From assembly GCF_000472925.1 (NCBI RefSeq), contig NZ_AXAS01000025.1, positions 62,001 through 126,000 on the forward strand: 64,000 bases of DNA. Direction: 5' to 3'. The position numbers and the translations under genes are program-made. Below, in pieces: positions 24,940 to 33,383 of this stretch (the stretch's first letter is position 1; each line of letters begins with the position of its first letter). This stretch comes from Bradyrhizobium sp. Ec3.3. GTDB taxonomy: Bacteria > Pseudomonadota > Alphaproteobacteria > Rhizobiales > Xanthobacteraceae. Under the pieces are notes generated by a model. It searched no databases. It saw only the letters and a list, made by a program, of their open reading frames with translations, and was not told the origin of the DNA.

Positions 24940-25656
24940 TCAGCGTTGTCCAAGCATGTTCGCCGCCGGCATGTAGATCTGCGCGTAGCCTTCCTTGATC
25001 GCCGAGGTGATGCGATCAAGGCGCCGGTCGATGTGCTTTTCCAGCACGGAAACGCATGTCGCTTCGTCGCGCGCCTTGAGGCCCTCGACGACGGCGCGGT
25101 GTTCGGCCTGCGTGTTGGAGCGGTTGACGCGGTCCATGTCGATCCAGCGCACGAAGCGAATGCGGGCGTTGACGTTGCGCAGTACGCGCAGCATCTCGGC
25201 GTTATCAGACATCGCCATCAGCCGCTCGTGAAAGGTCTCATCCAGCTCGACCAGCTCGACCGACGAACGCTCGCCGGGATCGGGTCCCGTGGCTTCGAGG
25301 AATATGAGCAACGCGTCGATGTCCTCATCCCTGGCGCGCTTGATGGCGAGGCGGACCGAGGCGACCTCGATCGACTTGCGCAGTTCGTAGAGATCGAAGA
25401 TCTCGTGCGCATCGAGCTCGCGGCAGAAGAAGCCCTTGCCGGGCGTGAAGCGCAGAAACCCCTCGGTGTTCAGGCGATTGAGCGCTTCACGCAGCGGCGT
25501 GCGGCTGACGCCGAGGCGCTTGGCCAGCTCACCCTCGTTGAGCCGCTCGCCCGGCTTGAACTCGTAGCTGATGGCCATCGCCTTGAGCTGTTCATAGACG
25601 CGATCGACGATGCTGTCCGAGGCGAGTTCCAGGTGCTTGTTCATGGGCTTGTTCAT
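24940..25656 (-). CDS. GntR family (FCD) transcriptional regulator
   Basis: This 238-residue regulator has an N-terminal winged helix (IVDRVYEQLKAMAISYEFKPGERL then KRLGVSRTPLREALNRLNTEGFL) and an all-helical FCD domain with the metal/ligand residues in LDETFHERL, EHRAVVEGLKARD and EKHIDRRL. I chose the ATG at 25656 so that the gene begins 18 bases after the racemase-like stop; an upstream start would overlap that gene. It is last in a five-gene run (2-hydroxyacid dehydrogenase to here). Palindromes in the divergent gap 30423-30538 are its likely operators. Confidence 0.93.
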   Translation of the reverse strand: MNKPMNKHLELASDSIVDRVYEQLKAMAISYEFKPGERLNEGELAKRLGVSRTPLREALNRLNTEGFLRFTPGKGFFCRELDAHEIFDLYELRKSIEVASVRLAIKRARDEDIDALLIFLEATGPDPGERSSVELVELDETFHERLMAMSDNAEMLRVLRNVNARIRFVRWIDMDRVNRSNTQAEHRAVVEGLKARDEATCVSVLEKHIDRRLDRITSAIKEGYAQIYMPAANMLGQR

Positions 25657-25673
25657 GGGCAGCTTCTCGAGCT

Positions 25674-26417
25674 CTAACCAAACCGGCGCGGCCGCAGTCC
25701 GGCATGAAACCAATTGATCATGGAATAAATATCATAAACAGGCAGGCCCACCTCCGCCTGCAATGCGGCAGCGTAAGGCGGCATATTGGTGCATTCAAGC
25801 ACGATGGCACCGACATCCGGATGCTTTGCGACGAGCGCCTTGCCGGCCTCGACCACGTCACGCTCGGCCTCAGCGATATCCATGTCGTCCTTCTCGGCCT
25901 TGATCAGGACGCGGAAGAACTCCTTGCCGTTCTCGGTGCCGACCAGCGGCGTGTCGAGCGGCACGCCGGCACCTTCCAGATGAGCCGGCGACAGGGTCGA
26001 ACCCGACACCGTGACGAGGCCGACGCGCTTGCCGGGCGGCAAGGTTGCCTGCACCCACGGCACCTGCATCAACGATGATGTCGCCACCGGCACGCCGACG
26101 GCGGCGGCAAGCTCCTTCTGAAACAGCGCGAGGAAGCCGCAATTGGTGGTGATGGCTTCGGCGCCAAGCCGCACCAGCTCCTTCGCCGCGTCGATGAAGT
26201 CCGGCAGCAGCCCGGCCGCGCCCTTCAGCACGACCTTCTCCGGGCTCGCTCCGCTCACCACGCGATAGAGCACCGGGAACGGCCAGGTGGTGCCGTTGCC
26301 CATGTCGCCGGGGATGCGGGGAAAGCGCGCTTCCAGCATCAAAATGCCGAGCGGCGCGCCATAGAGCGCCTTGCCGCCACGGGCGATACGGGAGGAGGAA
26401 TTTTGCGGATAGGTCAT
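25674..26417 (-). CDS. Aspartate/glutamate racemase family protein, copy 1
   Basis: This 247-residue protein has the two-cysteine fold used for cofactor-independent racemization, isomerization or decarboxylation: AITTNCGFLALFQ (about 115) and IVLECTNMPPYA (about 208). The start GAPLGILMLEARFPRIPGDMGN matches the beginning of its paralogue at 31480 (IGILMLDTRFPRPRGDIGN). It lies 9 bases after the flavoprotein stop in the same operon. Possible roles are an amino-acid racemase, a hydantoin racemase-like enzyme, or an arylmalonate-decarboxylase/maleate-isomerase relative; the sequence does not decide between them. Confidence 0.85.
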   Translation of the reverse strand: MTYPQNSSSRIARGGKALYGAPLGILMLEARFPRIPGDMGNGTTWPFPVLYRVVSGASPEKVVLKGAAGLLPDFIDAAKELVRLGAEAITTNCGFLALFQKELAAAVGVPVATSSLMQVPWVQATLPPGKRVGLVTVSGSTLSPAHLEGAGVPLDTPLVGTENGKEFFRVLIKAEKDDMDIAEAERDVVEAGKALVAKHPDVGAIVLECTNMPPYAAALQAEVGLPVYDIYSMINWFHAGLRPRRFG

Positions 26418-26426
26418 GATGCGATC

Positions 26427-27692
26427 TCAGAGGAAGCGGCTGGGTGCGAACGGTTCAAGCGGAATCTCCGGCGTCTTGCCGCTGACAAGCTGCGCGACGA
26501 GGCGGCCGGTGCGCGCGGAGCCGACGAGGCCGATATGGCCATGGCCGAACGCGTAGACGATATCGCGCGAGGCGCGGGCATAGCCGATGCACGGGCGGCC
26601 GTCCGGCATGCTCGGGCGGTGGCCGAACCACATCTTGATGCGCGAGGCCGGAATGTCCTTCGGCAGCTTGGGAAACATGCTGAAGAGATTGTCGCGCAAA
26701 ATCTCGGCGCGCTTCCAGTTCGGCTCGGCGTCGAGCCCCGCAATCTCGACCGTGCCGGCGGCGCGAAGACCTTTGTTGGTCCAGTTCACGACCATCTTGG
26801 CGTCGGAGGCCATCATCGAGCTGCGTGGCCCCGTCTCCGGATGCTCGATCATGACGTGATAGCCGCGCTCGGTCTCGAGCGGCAGCGGATCACCAACGGA
26901 CTGCGTCAGCAGCTTCGAGCGCGCGCCTGCGGCAACCACGGCGGCATCGCAAGGAATTTCGCCGGTCTCGGTGAAGACGGCAACGAGCTTGCCACCGTCG
27001 AGCTTGAGGCCTGTCGCCTTGGCGCGCACAAGCTTCGCACCGCTGGCGAGCGCATGATTGGCAAGCGCCGCGACGTAAGCGCCGGGATCGCGACAGCGTC
27101 CGGCCTCCTCGACCACGACACCGAAGGTGTAGCGCGGATCAAGCTCAGGCTCACGCTGGCGCATCTCGTCCGCGGAGAGCTCCAGCCATTCGACGCCGAC
27201 GCGCTTGCGGATGCGCCAGCCGAGGTCGCCGTCGAAATTGCCGCGCGCGGGGAAGACGTGCATCACTCCGTTGCGCTCGATCAGCTCGGAAACGCCGGCT
27301 TCTTCCGCGAGCTTCTTGTGCAGGAGCGGCGCGTCCTTCAGGAGATCGCGCAGCGCGACAGCCGTTTTCTCGACGCGCGCCTCTGTCCGGCCGGACAGCA
27401 GGTATTTGATCAGCCAGGGCAAGGCCTTCGGCAAGTACGACCAGCGTATCGCGAGCGGACCGAGCGGGTCCAGCAGATAGCCCGGCACCTTCCTCCAGAC
27501 GCCGGGCTCGGCCGGCGGGATCACCGAATGCGACGACAGCCAGCCGGCATTACCATAGCTTGCCGCCTGCTCGCCACCGGGCTCGCCTGGATCGATCAGC
27601 GTCACGCGATGGCCCTCGCGCAGCGCCTCGATGGCACTGATCACGCCGACCGCGCCGGCGCCGATGATGGCAATTTGGCGGCCTTCCGGCAT
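26427..27692 (-). CDS. FAD-dependent D-amino-acid dehydrogenase-like oxidoreductase
   Basis: The 421-residue DAO-family flavoprotein has the dinucleotide motif IAIIGAGAVGVISAIEAL at its start and EPGGEQAASYGNAGWLSSHSVIP (about 36-58), as in the DadA small-subunit family. The C-terminal block is KMWFGHRPSMPDGRPCIGYA. It oxidizes an amine to an imine/2-oxo acid, passing electrons to the respiratory chain. The ATG at 27692 overlaps the TPP-enzyme stop by one base (TGATG), so an open extension upstream is not used. The neighbouring racemase-like gene could supply its D-amino acid. Confidence 0.9.
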   Translation of the reverse strand: MPEGRQIAIIGAGAVGVISAIEALREGHRVTLIDPGEPGGEQAASYGNAGWLSSHSVIPPAEPGVWRKVPGYLLDPLGPLAIRWSYLPKALPWLIKYLLSGRTEARVEKTAVALRDLLKDAPLLHKKLAEEAGVSELIERNGVMHVFPARGNFDGDLGWRIRKRVGVEWLELSADEMRQREPELDPRYTFGVVVEEAGRCRDPGAYVAALANHALASGAKLVRAKATGLKLDGGKLVAVFTETGEIPCDAAVVAAGARSKLLTQSVGDPLPLETERGYHVMIEHPETGPRSSMMASDAKMVVNWTNKGLRAAGTVEIAGLDAEPNWKRAEILRDNLFSMFPKLPKDIPASRIKMWFGHRPSMPDGRPCIGYARASRDIVYAFGHGHIGLVGSARTGRLVAQLVSGKTPEIPLEPFAPSRFL

Positions 27693-29356
27693 CAGCGCGA
27701 CTTCTCCTGCGGCACAAAGTCCTTGCCCACCGTCATCGCGCGCGGATCGATCAGGCAATGCAGGATCGACGGCTTGCCCGACGCCAACGCGCGCTCGAAG
27801 GCCGGCGCAAACTCTTCCGTGCGCTCGACCCGCTCGCCATGGCCGCCGAACGCCTTTGCGTACATCGCAAAGTCCGGGTTCTTGAGCTGCGTGCCGACCA
27901 CGCGGCCGGGATAGTCGCGCTCCTGGTGCATGCGGATGGTGCCGTATTGCGCATTGTCGATCACGACGACGATCAGGGCCGCGTCATACTGCACGGCGGT
28001 CGCGAACTCCTGGCCGTTCATCAGGAAGCAGCCGTCACCGGCAAACGCGACGACGACGCGGCCCGGATATTGCCGCTTGGCAAGCACGCCCGCCGGCACG
28101 CCGTAGCCCATCGAGCCCGACGTCGGTGCGAGCTGCGCGGCGAAGGCGTGGAAGCGGTGATGGCGATGCAGCCAACCGGCATAGTTGCCGGCGCCGTTGC
28201 AGACGATCGCATCCTTCGGCAGCCGATCGCGCAGCCAGGTCATGACTTGTCCATACTGGAACGAGCCCGGCAGCTCGCGCGCGGTCTCGGTCCAGGCAAG
28301 ATAATCCGCATGCGCCTTGGCTGCTTCGCCTTTCCAGGCCGGCGCCGCCGCAGGCTTCAGCGTCTCGACGGCGGCTGCGAACGCAGCAGGCGTGGCCTGG
28401 ATCGCGAGCGTCGGCTGATAGACGCGCCCGAGCTCTTCCGAGCCCGGATGGACGTGGATCAGCTTCTGGCTCGGTACAGGGATGTCGAACAGCGTGTAGG
28501 ATGATGATGGCATTTCCGACATGCGGCCACCGATCAACAGAATGACATCCGCGCCGGTGATGCGTGCCTTCAGGCCAGGGCTCGGCCCGATGCCGAGATC
28601 GCCGGCATAGTGCGAATGATCGGCGTCGATCAGCGATGCCCGGCGGAACGAGGTCGCGACTGGCAGATCGAACCGCTCCGCGAAGCGCGCGATGCCCTTG
28701 GCTGCTTCTGCGGTCCAGCCGGAGCCACCGAGAACGACGAGCGGGGATTTTGCGCCGGCAAGCATCGCAGTCAGACGTTCGAGATCGGCCGGCGCCGGCC
28801 AGCTCACGGCCGGCTCGACGCGCGGCGCATCGGCAACCGCCGCCGTCTCGGTCAGCATGTTCTCGGGCAGCGCGATCACGACGGGACCGGGGCGGCCCTG
28901 CATCGCGACGCGGAACGCGCGCGCGACGAGCTCGGGAATCCGATCGGGACGATCGATCTCGACCGCCCACTTCGCCATGGTGCCGAACACCGCCTTGTAG
29001 TCGAGCTCCTGGAACGCCTCGCGCTCGCGCATGCCGGTGTCAACCTGGCCGACGAACAGGATCATCGGAGTGGAATCCTGCATCGCGATGTGGACGCCGT
29101 GGCTGGCATTGGTCGCGCCCGGACCACGGGTGACGAAGCAGACGCCTGGCCGTCCCGTGAGCTTGCCGTAGGCTTCCGCCATCATCGCGGCGCCGCCTTC
29201 GGCGCGACAGATCATCACGTCGATCGGGCTGTCATGCAGCGCATCCAGCGCGGCGAGATAGCTCTCGCCCGGCACGCAGGTGACGCGCTCGACGCCTTGC
29301 GCGACCAGCTGGTCGATCAGGATCTGGCCCCCGGTGCGGGCGTTACGAATGGTCAT
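27692..29356 (-). CDS. Thiamine pyrophosphate-dependent enzyme (acetolactate synthase-like)
   Basis: The protein has 554 residues and the three-domain ThDP fold. The N-terminal PYR domain contains the activating Glu in CRAEGGAAMMAEAYGKLTG (about 50). The central domain runs at about 190-330. The PP domain shows the cofactor motif GDGCFLMNGQEFATAV...VIDNAQYG. Family members decarboxylate 2-oxo acids or ligate the product to an aldehyde. No regulatory subunit (ilvH) is adjacent, so a catabolic decarboxylase/lyase role is more likely than isoleucine-valine synthesis. Its ribosome site (GGGAG) sits right at the stop codon of the aminotransferase relic. Confidence 0.9.
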   Translation of the reverse strand: MTIRNARTGGQILIDQLVAQGVERVTCVPGESYLAALDALHDSPIDVMICRAEGGAAMMAEAYGKLTGRPGVCFVTRGPGATNASHGVHIAMQDSTPMILFVGQVDTGMREREAFQELDYKAVFGTMAKWAVEIDRPDRIPELVARAFRVAMQGRPGPVVIALPENMLTETAAVADAPRVEPAVSWPAPADLERLTAMLAGAKSPLVVLGGSGWTAEAAKGIARFAERFDLPVATSFRRASLIDADHSHYAGDLGIGPSPGLKARITGADVILLIGGRMSEMPSSSYTLFDIPVPSQKLIHVHPGSEELGRVYQPTLAIQATPAAFAAAVETLKPAAAPAWKGEAAKAHADYLAWTETARELPGSFQYGQVMTWLRDRLPKDAIVCNGAGNYAGWLHRHHRFHAFAAQLAPTSGSMGYGVPAGVLAKRQYPGRVVVAFAGDGCFLMNGQEFATAVQYDAALIVVVIDNAQYGTIRMHQERDYPGRVVGTQLKNPDFAMYAKAFGGHGERVERTEEFAPAFERALASGKPSILHCLIDPRAMTVGKDFVPQEKSR

Positions 29357-29365
29357 GACAGCTCC

Positions 29366-29436
29366 CTAAAAGGCTTTGGCGATGCGCTTGAGCGCGTCGC
29401 GCAAGTTTGTTCCGAGGTGGCGTAGGACAGGCGGAC
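29366..29436 (-). pseudogene. Aminotransferase C-terminus relic with one-base frameshift
   Basis: Read leftwards, the sequence encodes VRLSYATSEQ, then after insertion of one missing A in the run CAAAC continues as NLRDALKRIAKAF and a TAG stop at 29366-29368. This is the characteristic last stretch of class I/II (aspartate-type) aminotransferases. Its length of 71 bases fits 24 codons minus one base. Nothing recognizable as the rest of the aminotransferase lies between here and the dehydrogenase stop at 29505, so most of the gene was deleted. The stop is 9 bases before the TPP-enzyme ATG, as expected for a former operon member. Confidence 0.7.
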
Positions 29437-29504
29437 AGAGCACGCAAGATCGAAGGGCTTCCCGTATCCTGCGCGGGCATCATGCCCGTCCCCGAAGTTT
29501 GCAA

Positions 29505-30422
29505 CTACCGGCCGCTCGCGATGATGCGGCGGCAATGATCCAGCGCCGCACCGATCAGATTGTCGCTCGCCTCCGGCGTGCGGAATGCCGAATGCGCCGA
29601 CAGCGTCACGTTCGCAAGCTTGGTCAGCGGATGGCCTGCCGGCAGCGGCTCGACGGTGAAGACGTCGAGGCCGGCATGCCCGATGTGGCCTGAGCGCAGC
29701 GCCTCGATCATGGCGTCTTCATCGACGACGGCGCCGCGCGCCGTGTTGATGAGGATGCTGCCTGGACGCATCATCGCGATGCGCTCGCGGGAGAGGAAGT
29801 TTTTGGTCTCGTCATTGAGCAGCAGATGCAGCGAGATGACGTGGCTCTCCGCCAGCAGCTTTTCCAGCGGAACGAAGCCGACGCCCGGATGCGTCTTCGG
29901 CGTCCGGTTCCAGGCGATCACCTTCATGCCGCAGCCGAGCGCCATGCGCGCGGCTTCCGCCGCGATGCCGCCAAAACCGATCAGGCCGAGCGTCTTGCCG
30001 GTGAGTTGGAGGGCGTCGCGGCGCAGCCAGTTGCCCTCGCGCATGCCGCGATCCATCTCGCCAAAACCTTTTGCGGAGGCCCACATCAGCGCGATCGCAC
30101 ATTCGGCGACCGCGGTGTCGCCATAGCCCTTGATGGTGTGGACAGCGATGCCGTGCTGGCCAAGCTCGTCCGGATTCATGTAGCTGCGCGCGCCGGTGCC
30201 GAGGAAGACGACGTGCTTCAGAGCCGCGCACTTCGCGGCAACTGCCGTCGGCACCGCAGTGTGGTCGACGATCATGATCTCCACGCCGTCCAGGAGGCGT
30301 GGCAGGTCGTCGGGCGAGATTGCCGGGTTGCGGTTGATGCCGACCGGGAGGCTGTCCGCACGCAGCAGCTTTTCGGTGACGGCGGCAAGCGTGTCGTTGG
30401 CATCGACGAACAGGGCACGCAT
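29505..30422 (-). CDS. D-isomer-specific 2-hydroxyacid dehydrogenase
   Basis: This 305-residue NAD(P)-dependent enzyme interconverts a D-2-hydroxyacid and a 2-oxo acid. The Rossmann motif is LGLIGFGGIAAEAARMALGCGMKVIAWNR (about 146-175), the catalytic Arg is in LINTARGAVVDE and the His in LSAHSAFRTPEA. GGAAAGATC-type purines precede the ATG. It heads the leftward unit and is divergent from the amino-acid binding-protein gene. Together with the TPP enzyme it offers two fates for a 2-oxo acid made by the flavoprotein. Confidence 0.92.
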   Translation of the reverse strand: MRALFVDANDTLAAVTEKLLRADSLPVGINRNPAISPDDLPRLLDGVEIMIVDHTAVPTAVAAKCAALKHVVFLGTGARSYMNPDELGQHGIAVHTIKGYGDTAVAECAIALMWASAKGFGEMDRGMREGNWLRRDALQLTGKTLGLIGFGGIAAEAARMALGCGMKVIAWNRTPKTHPGVGFVPLEKLLAESHVISLHLLLNDETKNFLSRERIAMMRPGSILINTARGAVVDEDAMIEALRSGHIGHAGLDVFTVEPLPAGHPLTKLANVTLSAHSAFRTPEASDNLIGAALDHCRRIIASGR

Positions 30423-30538
30423 GGGACTGATCTTTCCTCTTCCGGACTAAAAATACCGTATTGCATTTTAATCTGAATACAGAAATAGTCCAGAAGCCGG
30501 GTTGGATGTTCAAGGGGTAACTGCCCAGGAGAACTGCC
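30423..30538. promoter_or_regulatory. Divergent promoter region with nested inverted repeats
   Basis: The gap between the 2-hydroxyacid dehydrogenase and the binding-protein gene contains outer arms GGACTA (30444-30449) and TAGTCC (30486-30491), and inner arms GTATT (30458-30462) and AATAC (30476-30480). Two short palindromes are also present: ATACCGTAT (30453-30461) and CTGAATACAG (30473-30482). GTAT/ATAC half-sites are typical of FCD-GntR operators, and such a regulator ends this operon. Operator function is inference. Confidence 0.5.
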
Positions 30539-31375
30539 ATGAATCGCAGGGACGCACTCACCACCGTCGCCCTCGCCGGCGCTGCGATGGCCGCAGCCAC
30601 CTCGGCCAAGGCTGACACCGCACCAGGCTCCACTCTCGACCGGATCAAGAAGAGTGGCGTGTTGCGGATCGCGGTCATCGCCGGCCAGGATCCCTATTTC
30701 CACAAGGACCTCACCACCAATCAATGGTCGGGCGCCTGCATCGACATGGCGAATGACATCGCCGGCAAGCTCGGTGCCAAAGTCGAGACGCTGGAGTCCA
30801 CCTGGGGCAACCAGATCCTCGACCTCCAGGCCGAGAAGATCGACCTCGCCTTTGCCGTGAACCCGACGCCCGAGCGCGCGCTGGTCATCGACTTCTCTTC
30901 GCCCATCCTGGTGCACTCCTTCACCGTCATCACCAAGAAGGGTTTTGCCAAGCCGCAGACCTGGGCCGAGATCAACAAGCCAGAGGTCAAGATCGCCGTC
31001 GACATCGGCTCGACGCATGAGACGATCGCGCGGCGCTATTGCCCGAAGGCGACGATCCTCGGCTTCAAGGAACGCAACGAGGCGATCCTCGCCGTGTCCA
31101 CCGGACGGGCGGACTGCAACATATCGCTCGCCGTGCTTTCGGTCGCGACCTTGAAGAAGAATCCGACGCTCGGCGAGCTCGCGGTGCCGCGGCCGCTGCT
31201 CACGCTGCCAACCAATCTCGGCATCCGCGCCGAAGGCGATCGGCGCTACAAGGATTTCCTCAGCGCCTGGGCCGACTACAACCGCGCACTCGGCCAGACC
31301 CGCGAGTGGCTGCTCAAGGCTTTTGAAACCGTCGGCCTCAGCGCCGAGGACATCCCCGGCGAAATTCAATTCTGA
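30539..31375 (+). CDS. Amino-acid ABC transporter substrate-binding protein (family 3), orphan
   Basis: This 278-residue periplasmic protein begins with a Tat-like signal (MNRRDALTTVALAGAAMAAATSAKA). The mature part follows the polar-amino-acid binding family: LDRIKKSGVLRIAV, PYFHKD, GACIDMANDIAGKLGAKVE, IDLAFAVNPTPERALVIDFSSP. No permease or ATPase gene is in the neighbourhood, so it must share a membrane complex encoded elsewhere or act as a sensor. GGAG lies 7 bases before the ATG. It opens a rightward unit with the second racemase-family gene and an esterase. Confidence 0.9.
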   Translation: MNRRDALTTVALAGAAMAAATSAKADTAPGSTLDRIKKSGVLRIAVIAGQDPYFHKDLTTNQWSGACIDMANDIAGKLGAKVETLESTWGNQILDLQAEKIDLAFAVNPTPERALVIDFSSPILVHSFTVITKKGFAKPQTWAEINKPEVKIAVDIGSTHETIARRYCPKATILGFKERNEAILAVSTGRADCNISLAVLSVATLKKNPTLGELAVPRPLLTLPTNLGIRAEGDRRYKDFLSAWADYNRALGQTREWLLKAFETVGLSAEDIPGEIQF

Positions 31376-31479
31376 TCGCCACCTATGCGTGTCCGGGAGT
31401 TCGCGGCGCTCGAGCCGCAGTCGCTCCATGCCGGCTCGACCTCTCGTCATGAGGTCCGGTTTTTCGGAGGAGAAGAACC

Positions 31480-32208
31480 ATGAAGCTGCGTGGCGGCTAC
31501 ACGAACTACGGCGAGACGATCGGCATTCTGATGCTCGACACCCGCTTCCCGCGTCCACGCGGCGACATCGGCAACGCGCTCTCCTATGATTTTCCGGTGC
31601 GCTACAAGATCGTGCGCGGCGCCCATGCCACCAGGATCATGCGCGACCATCCCGACCCGACGCTGATCGAGCCGTTCATCGCAGCCGCTCGCGAGCTGGA
31701 GGCAGAAGGCGTGAAGGCGATCACGACGAGTTGCGGCTTTCTTGCGCCATTCCAGAAACAAATCACCGCCGCGGTGAACATTCCGGTCTTCACGTCGAGC
31801 CTGATCCAGGCGCCTCTGATCCACGCCATGCTGCCACCCGGCAAGGTCATCGGCCTCTTCACCGAGCGCGGTCATCACATGAACGAGGGGCATTTCCGCG
31901 GCGTCGGCTGGTCGCAGGACGAGATTTCCGTTCAAGTCCAGGGCATGAAGGCTGACGCGCAGTTCCCCGCAACCTACATTCTGGGCCGGGAGGAATTGGA
32001 CACCGATGTGCTGCGGGCCGAGATGATCGAGATGACGGAAGCCTTCATGGCGTCCTGCAAGAATCCCGGCGCAATTCTGTTCGAATGCACCAACATGTGT
32101 CCGTTCTCGAAGGACGTCGCCGAGGTGTCGGGCCTTCCGGTGTTCGACATCAACACGCTGATCCATTTCTTCTACCGTGCCGCCAATCCGGTCGCTTTCC
32201 TGCGCTAG
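31480..32208 (+). CDS. Aspartate/glutamate racemase family protein, copy 2
   Basis: This is the 242-residue paralogue of the protein at 25674-26417. Both catalytic cysteines are kept: AITTSCGFLAPFQ (about 89) and ILFECTNMCPFS (about 208). Internal segments differ (for example GHHMNEGHFRGVGWSQDEIS), so the two copies probably handle different substrates or steps. A strong GGAGGAG site precedes the ATG. The 104 bases before it hold no other gene. Confidence 0.87.
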   Translation: MKLRGGYTNYGETIGILMLDTRFPRPRGDIGNALSYDFPVRYKIVRGAHATRIMRDHPDPTLIEPFIAAARELEAEGVKAITTSCGFLAPFQKQITAAVNIPVFTSSLIQAPLIHAMLPPGKVIGLFTERGHHMNEGHFRGVGWSQDEISVQVQGMKADAQFPATYILGREELDTDVLRAEMIEMTEAFMASCKNPGAILFECTNMCPFSKDVAEVSGLPVFDINTLIHFFYRAANPVAFLR

Positions 32209-32244
32209 GCCTCGACCGCTCCCGAACTCATCACCTGTCAGCGC

Positions 32245-32263
32245 GCTGAACATCATGTTCAGC
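32245..32263. promoter_or_regulatory. Perfect inverted repeat before the esterase gene
   Basis: GCTGAACAT and ATGTTCAGC are perfect 9-base arms around a single C. The site lies 37 bases after the racemase copy 2 stop and 80 bases before the esterase start. There is no T-run, so an operator is as likely as a weak terminator. Confidence 0.4.
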
Positions 32264-32343
32264 CTGCGGAATCTCTTGGTCATTGACAGCAAAAGCCGGC
32301 ATCGCCGACGTTCGCTGCACAAATATTCCCAAGGGAGGATCTC

Positions 32344-33294
32344 ATGATCACGCGGCATCCGCGCGTCATCGTCGGCGCAGCCGTAGCGGCAGCGCTCGCT
32401 CATTTTGCTATCGTCAGCCCGGCCGGGGCCGAGGAGAAGACGATCAAGGGCGGCGTGCCGATCAACCTCGCTACCTTGCAGCCAGGCGTCACCTATACCG
32501 ACATCCCGAACGGCTTTGCGCGGCCCCATCTGATGATGGACATCATCAAGCCGGTCAGCGACAAGCCGGTGCCGGCGATCGTCTTCGTCTCCGGCAATGG
32601 CTGGCGCAGCATCGACCGCGCGGCGCTGGTCCCGCAACTCTCCCCGATCGCCAAGGCCGGGTACCTCGTCGCCGCGATCGACTACCGCATCATCGGCGAA
32701 GCGAACTTCCCGAAGCCGCTCGAAGACGTGAAGACCGCGATCCGCTTCCTGCGCGCCAATGCCAAGACCTACAACATCGATCCCGATCATATCGCCGTCT
32801 GGGGCAATTCCGCCGGCGGCCATCTGTCGGCGATGGCGGCGACCACCGGCGAGATGAAGGAGTATGACAGCGACCGCTGGGCCGGCCAGTCCAGCGCCGT
32901 GCAGGCGGCGGTGATCTTCTACGGCCCGATGGACCTCTCCCATCGCATGGACGCCAGCGCCGTCAACGGCAGCCCGGGTATGTCGGTGGAGAGCGCCTTC
33001 CTCGGCTTCGACGCCAAGGATCCCGCCAACGCCGAAAAGGTGAAGAAGGCCAATCCGATCGCGCAGATCTCCGACATGACGCCGCCGATGCTGATCGTGC
33101 ACGGCACCAAGGACATCGTCGTTCCCATCAGCGAGAGCGAGGACCTTTACGCGGCGCTGACGGCGACCAAACGTCCCGTCACCTTCGTCCGGGTCGAAGG
33201 CTCCGGCCACAGCTTTGGCCAGATCAGCAGCAATCCGGAGGTGATGGCCGAAGTGCTCGCCTTCTTCGACCGCACGCTGAAGGGCAAGCCCTGA
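32344..33294 (+). CDS. Alpha/beta hydrolase (esterase/lipase type), exported
   Basis: The 316 residues begin with a signal peptide (VGAAVAAALAHFAIVSPAGA cleaved before EEKT). The alpha/beta-hydrolase core has the nucleophile Ser in VWGNSAGGHLSA (about 160), the Asp in VHGTKDIVVPIS (about 258) and the His in GSGHSFGQI (about 293). The oxyanion region is FVSGNGWRS. This matches esterases of the BD-FAE/hormone-sensitive-lipase group. A GGGAGG site precedes the ATG. Whether it belongs functionally to the racemase island is not certain; it shares the strand and follows at 135 bases. Confidence 0.85.
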   Translation: MITRHPRVIVGAAVAAALAHFAIVSPAGAEEKTIKGGVPINLATLQPGVTYTDIPNGFARPHLMMDIIKPVSDKPVPAIVFVSGNGWRSIDRAALVPQLSPIAKAGYLVAAIDYRIIGEANFPKPLEDVKTAIRFLRANAKTYNIDPDHIAVWGNSAGGHLSAMAATTGEMKEYDSDRWAGQSSAVQAAVIFYGPMDLSHRMDASAVNGSPGMSVESAFLGFDAKDPANAEKVKKANPIAQISDMTPPMLIVHGTKDIVVPISESEDLYAALTATKRPVTFVRVEGSGHSFGQISSNPEVMAEVLAFFDRTLKGKP

Positions 33295-33383
33295 GCTCAC
33301 TCGGGGAAAGCCGTCGATGTCAGCTTCCGGCGACCAAGCGAAAATCGGGCGGGCTTATTTGACTGACCGAGCCGTCTGCACAC

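Noticed and set aside
29353..29535. Small open frame covering the dehydrogenase-TPP gap as an intact gene
   Set aside because: Only its end resembles an aminotransferase, and only after restoring one base; it is better described as a relic.
31447..33300. 617-codon open frame on the minus strand
   Set aside because: It is antisense to the second racemase-family gene and the esterase, both of which have motifs and strong ribosome sites.
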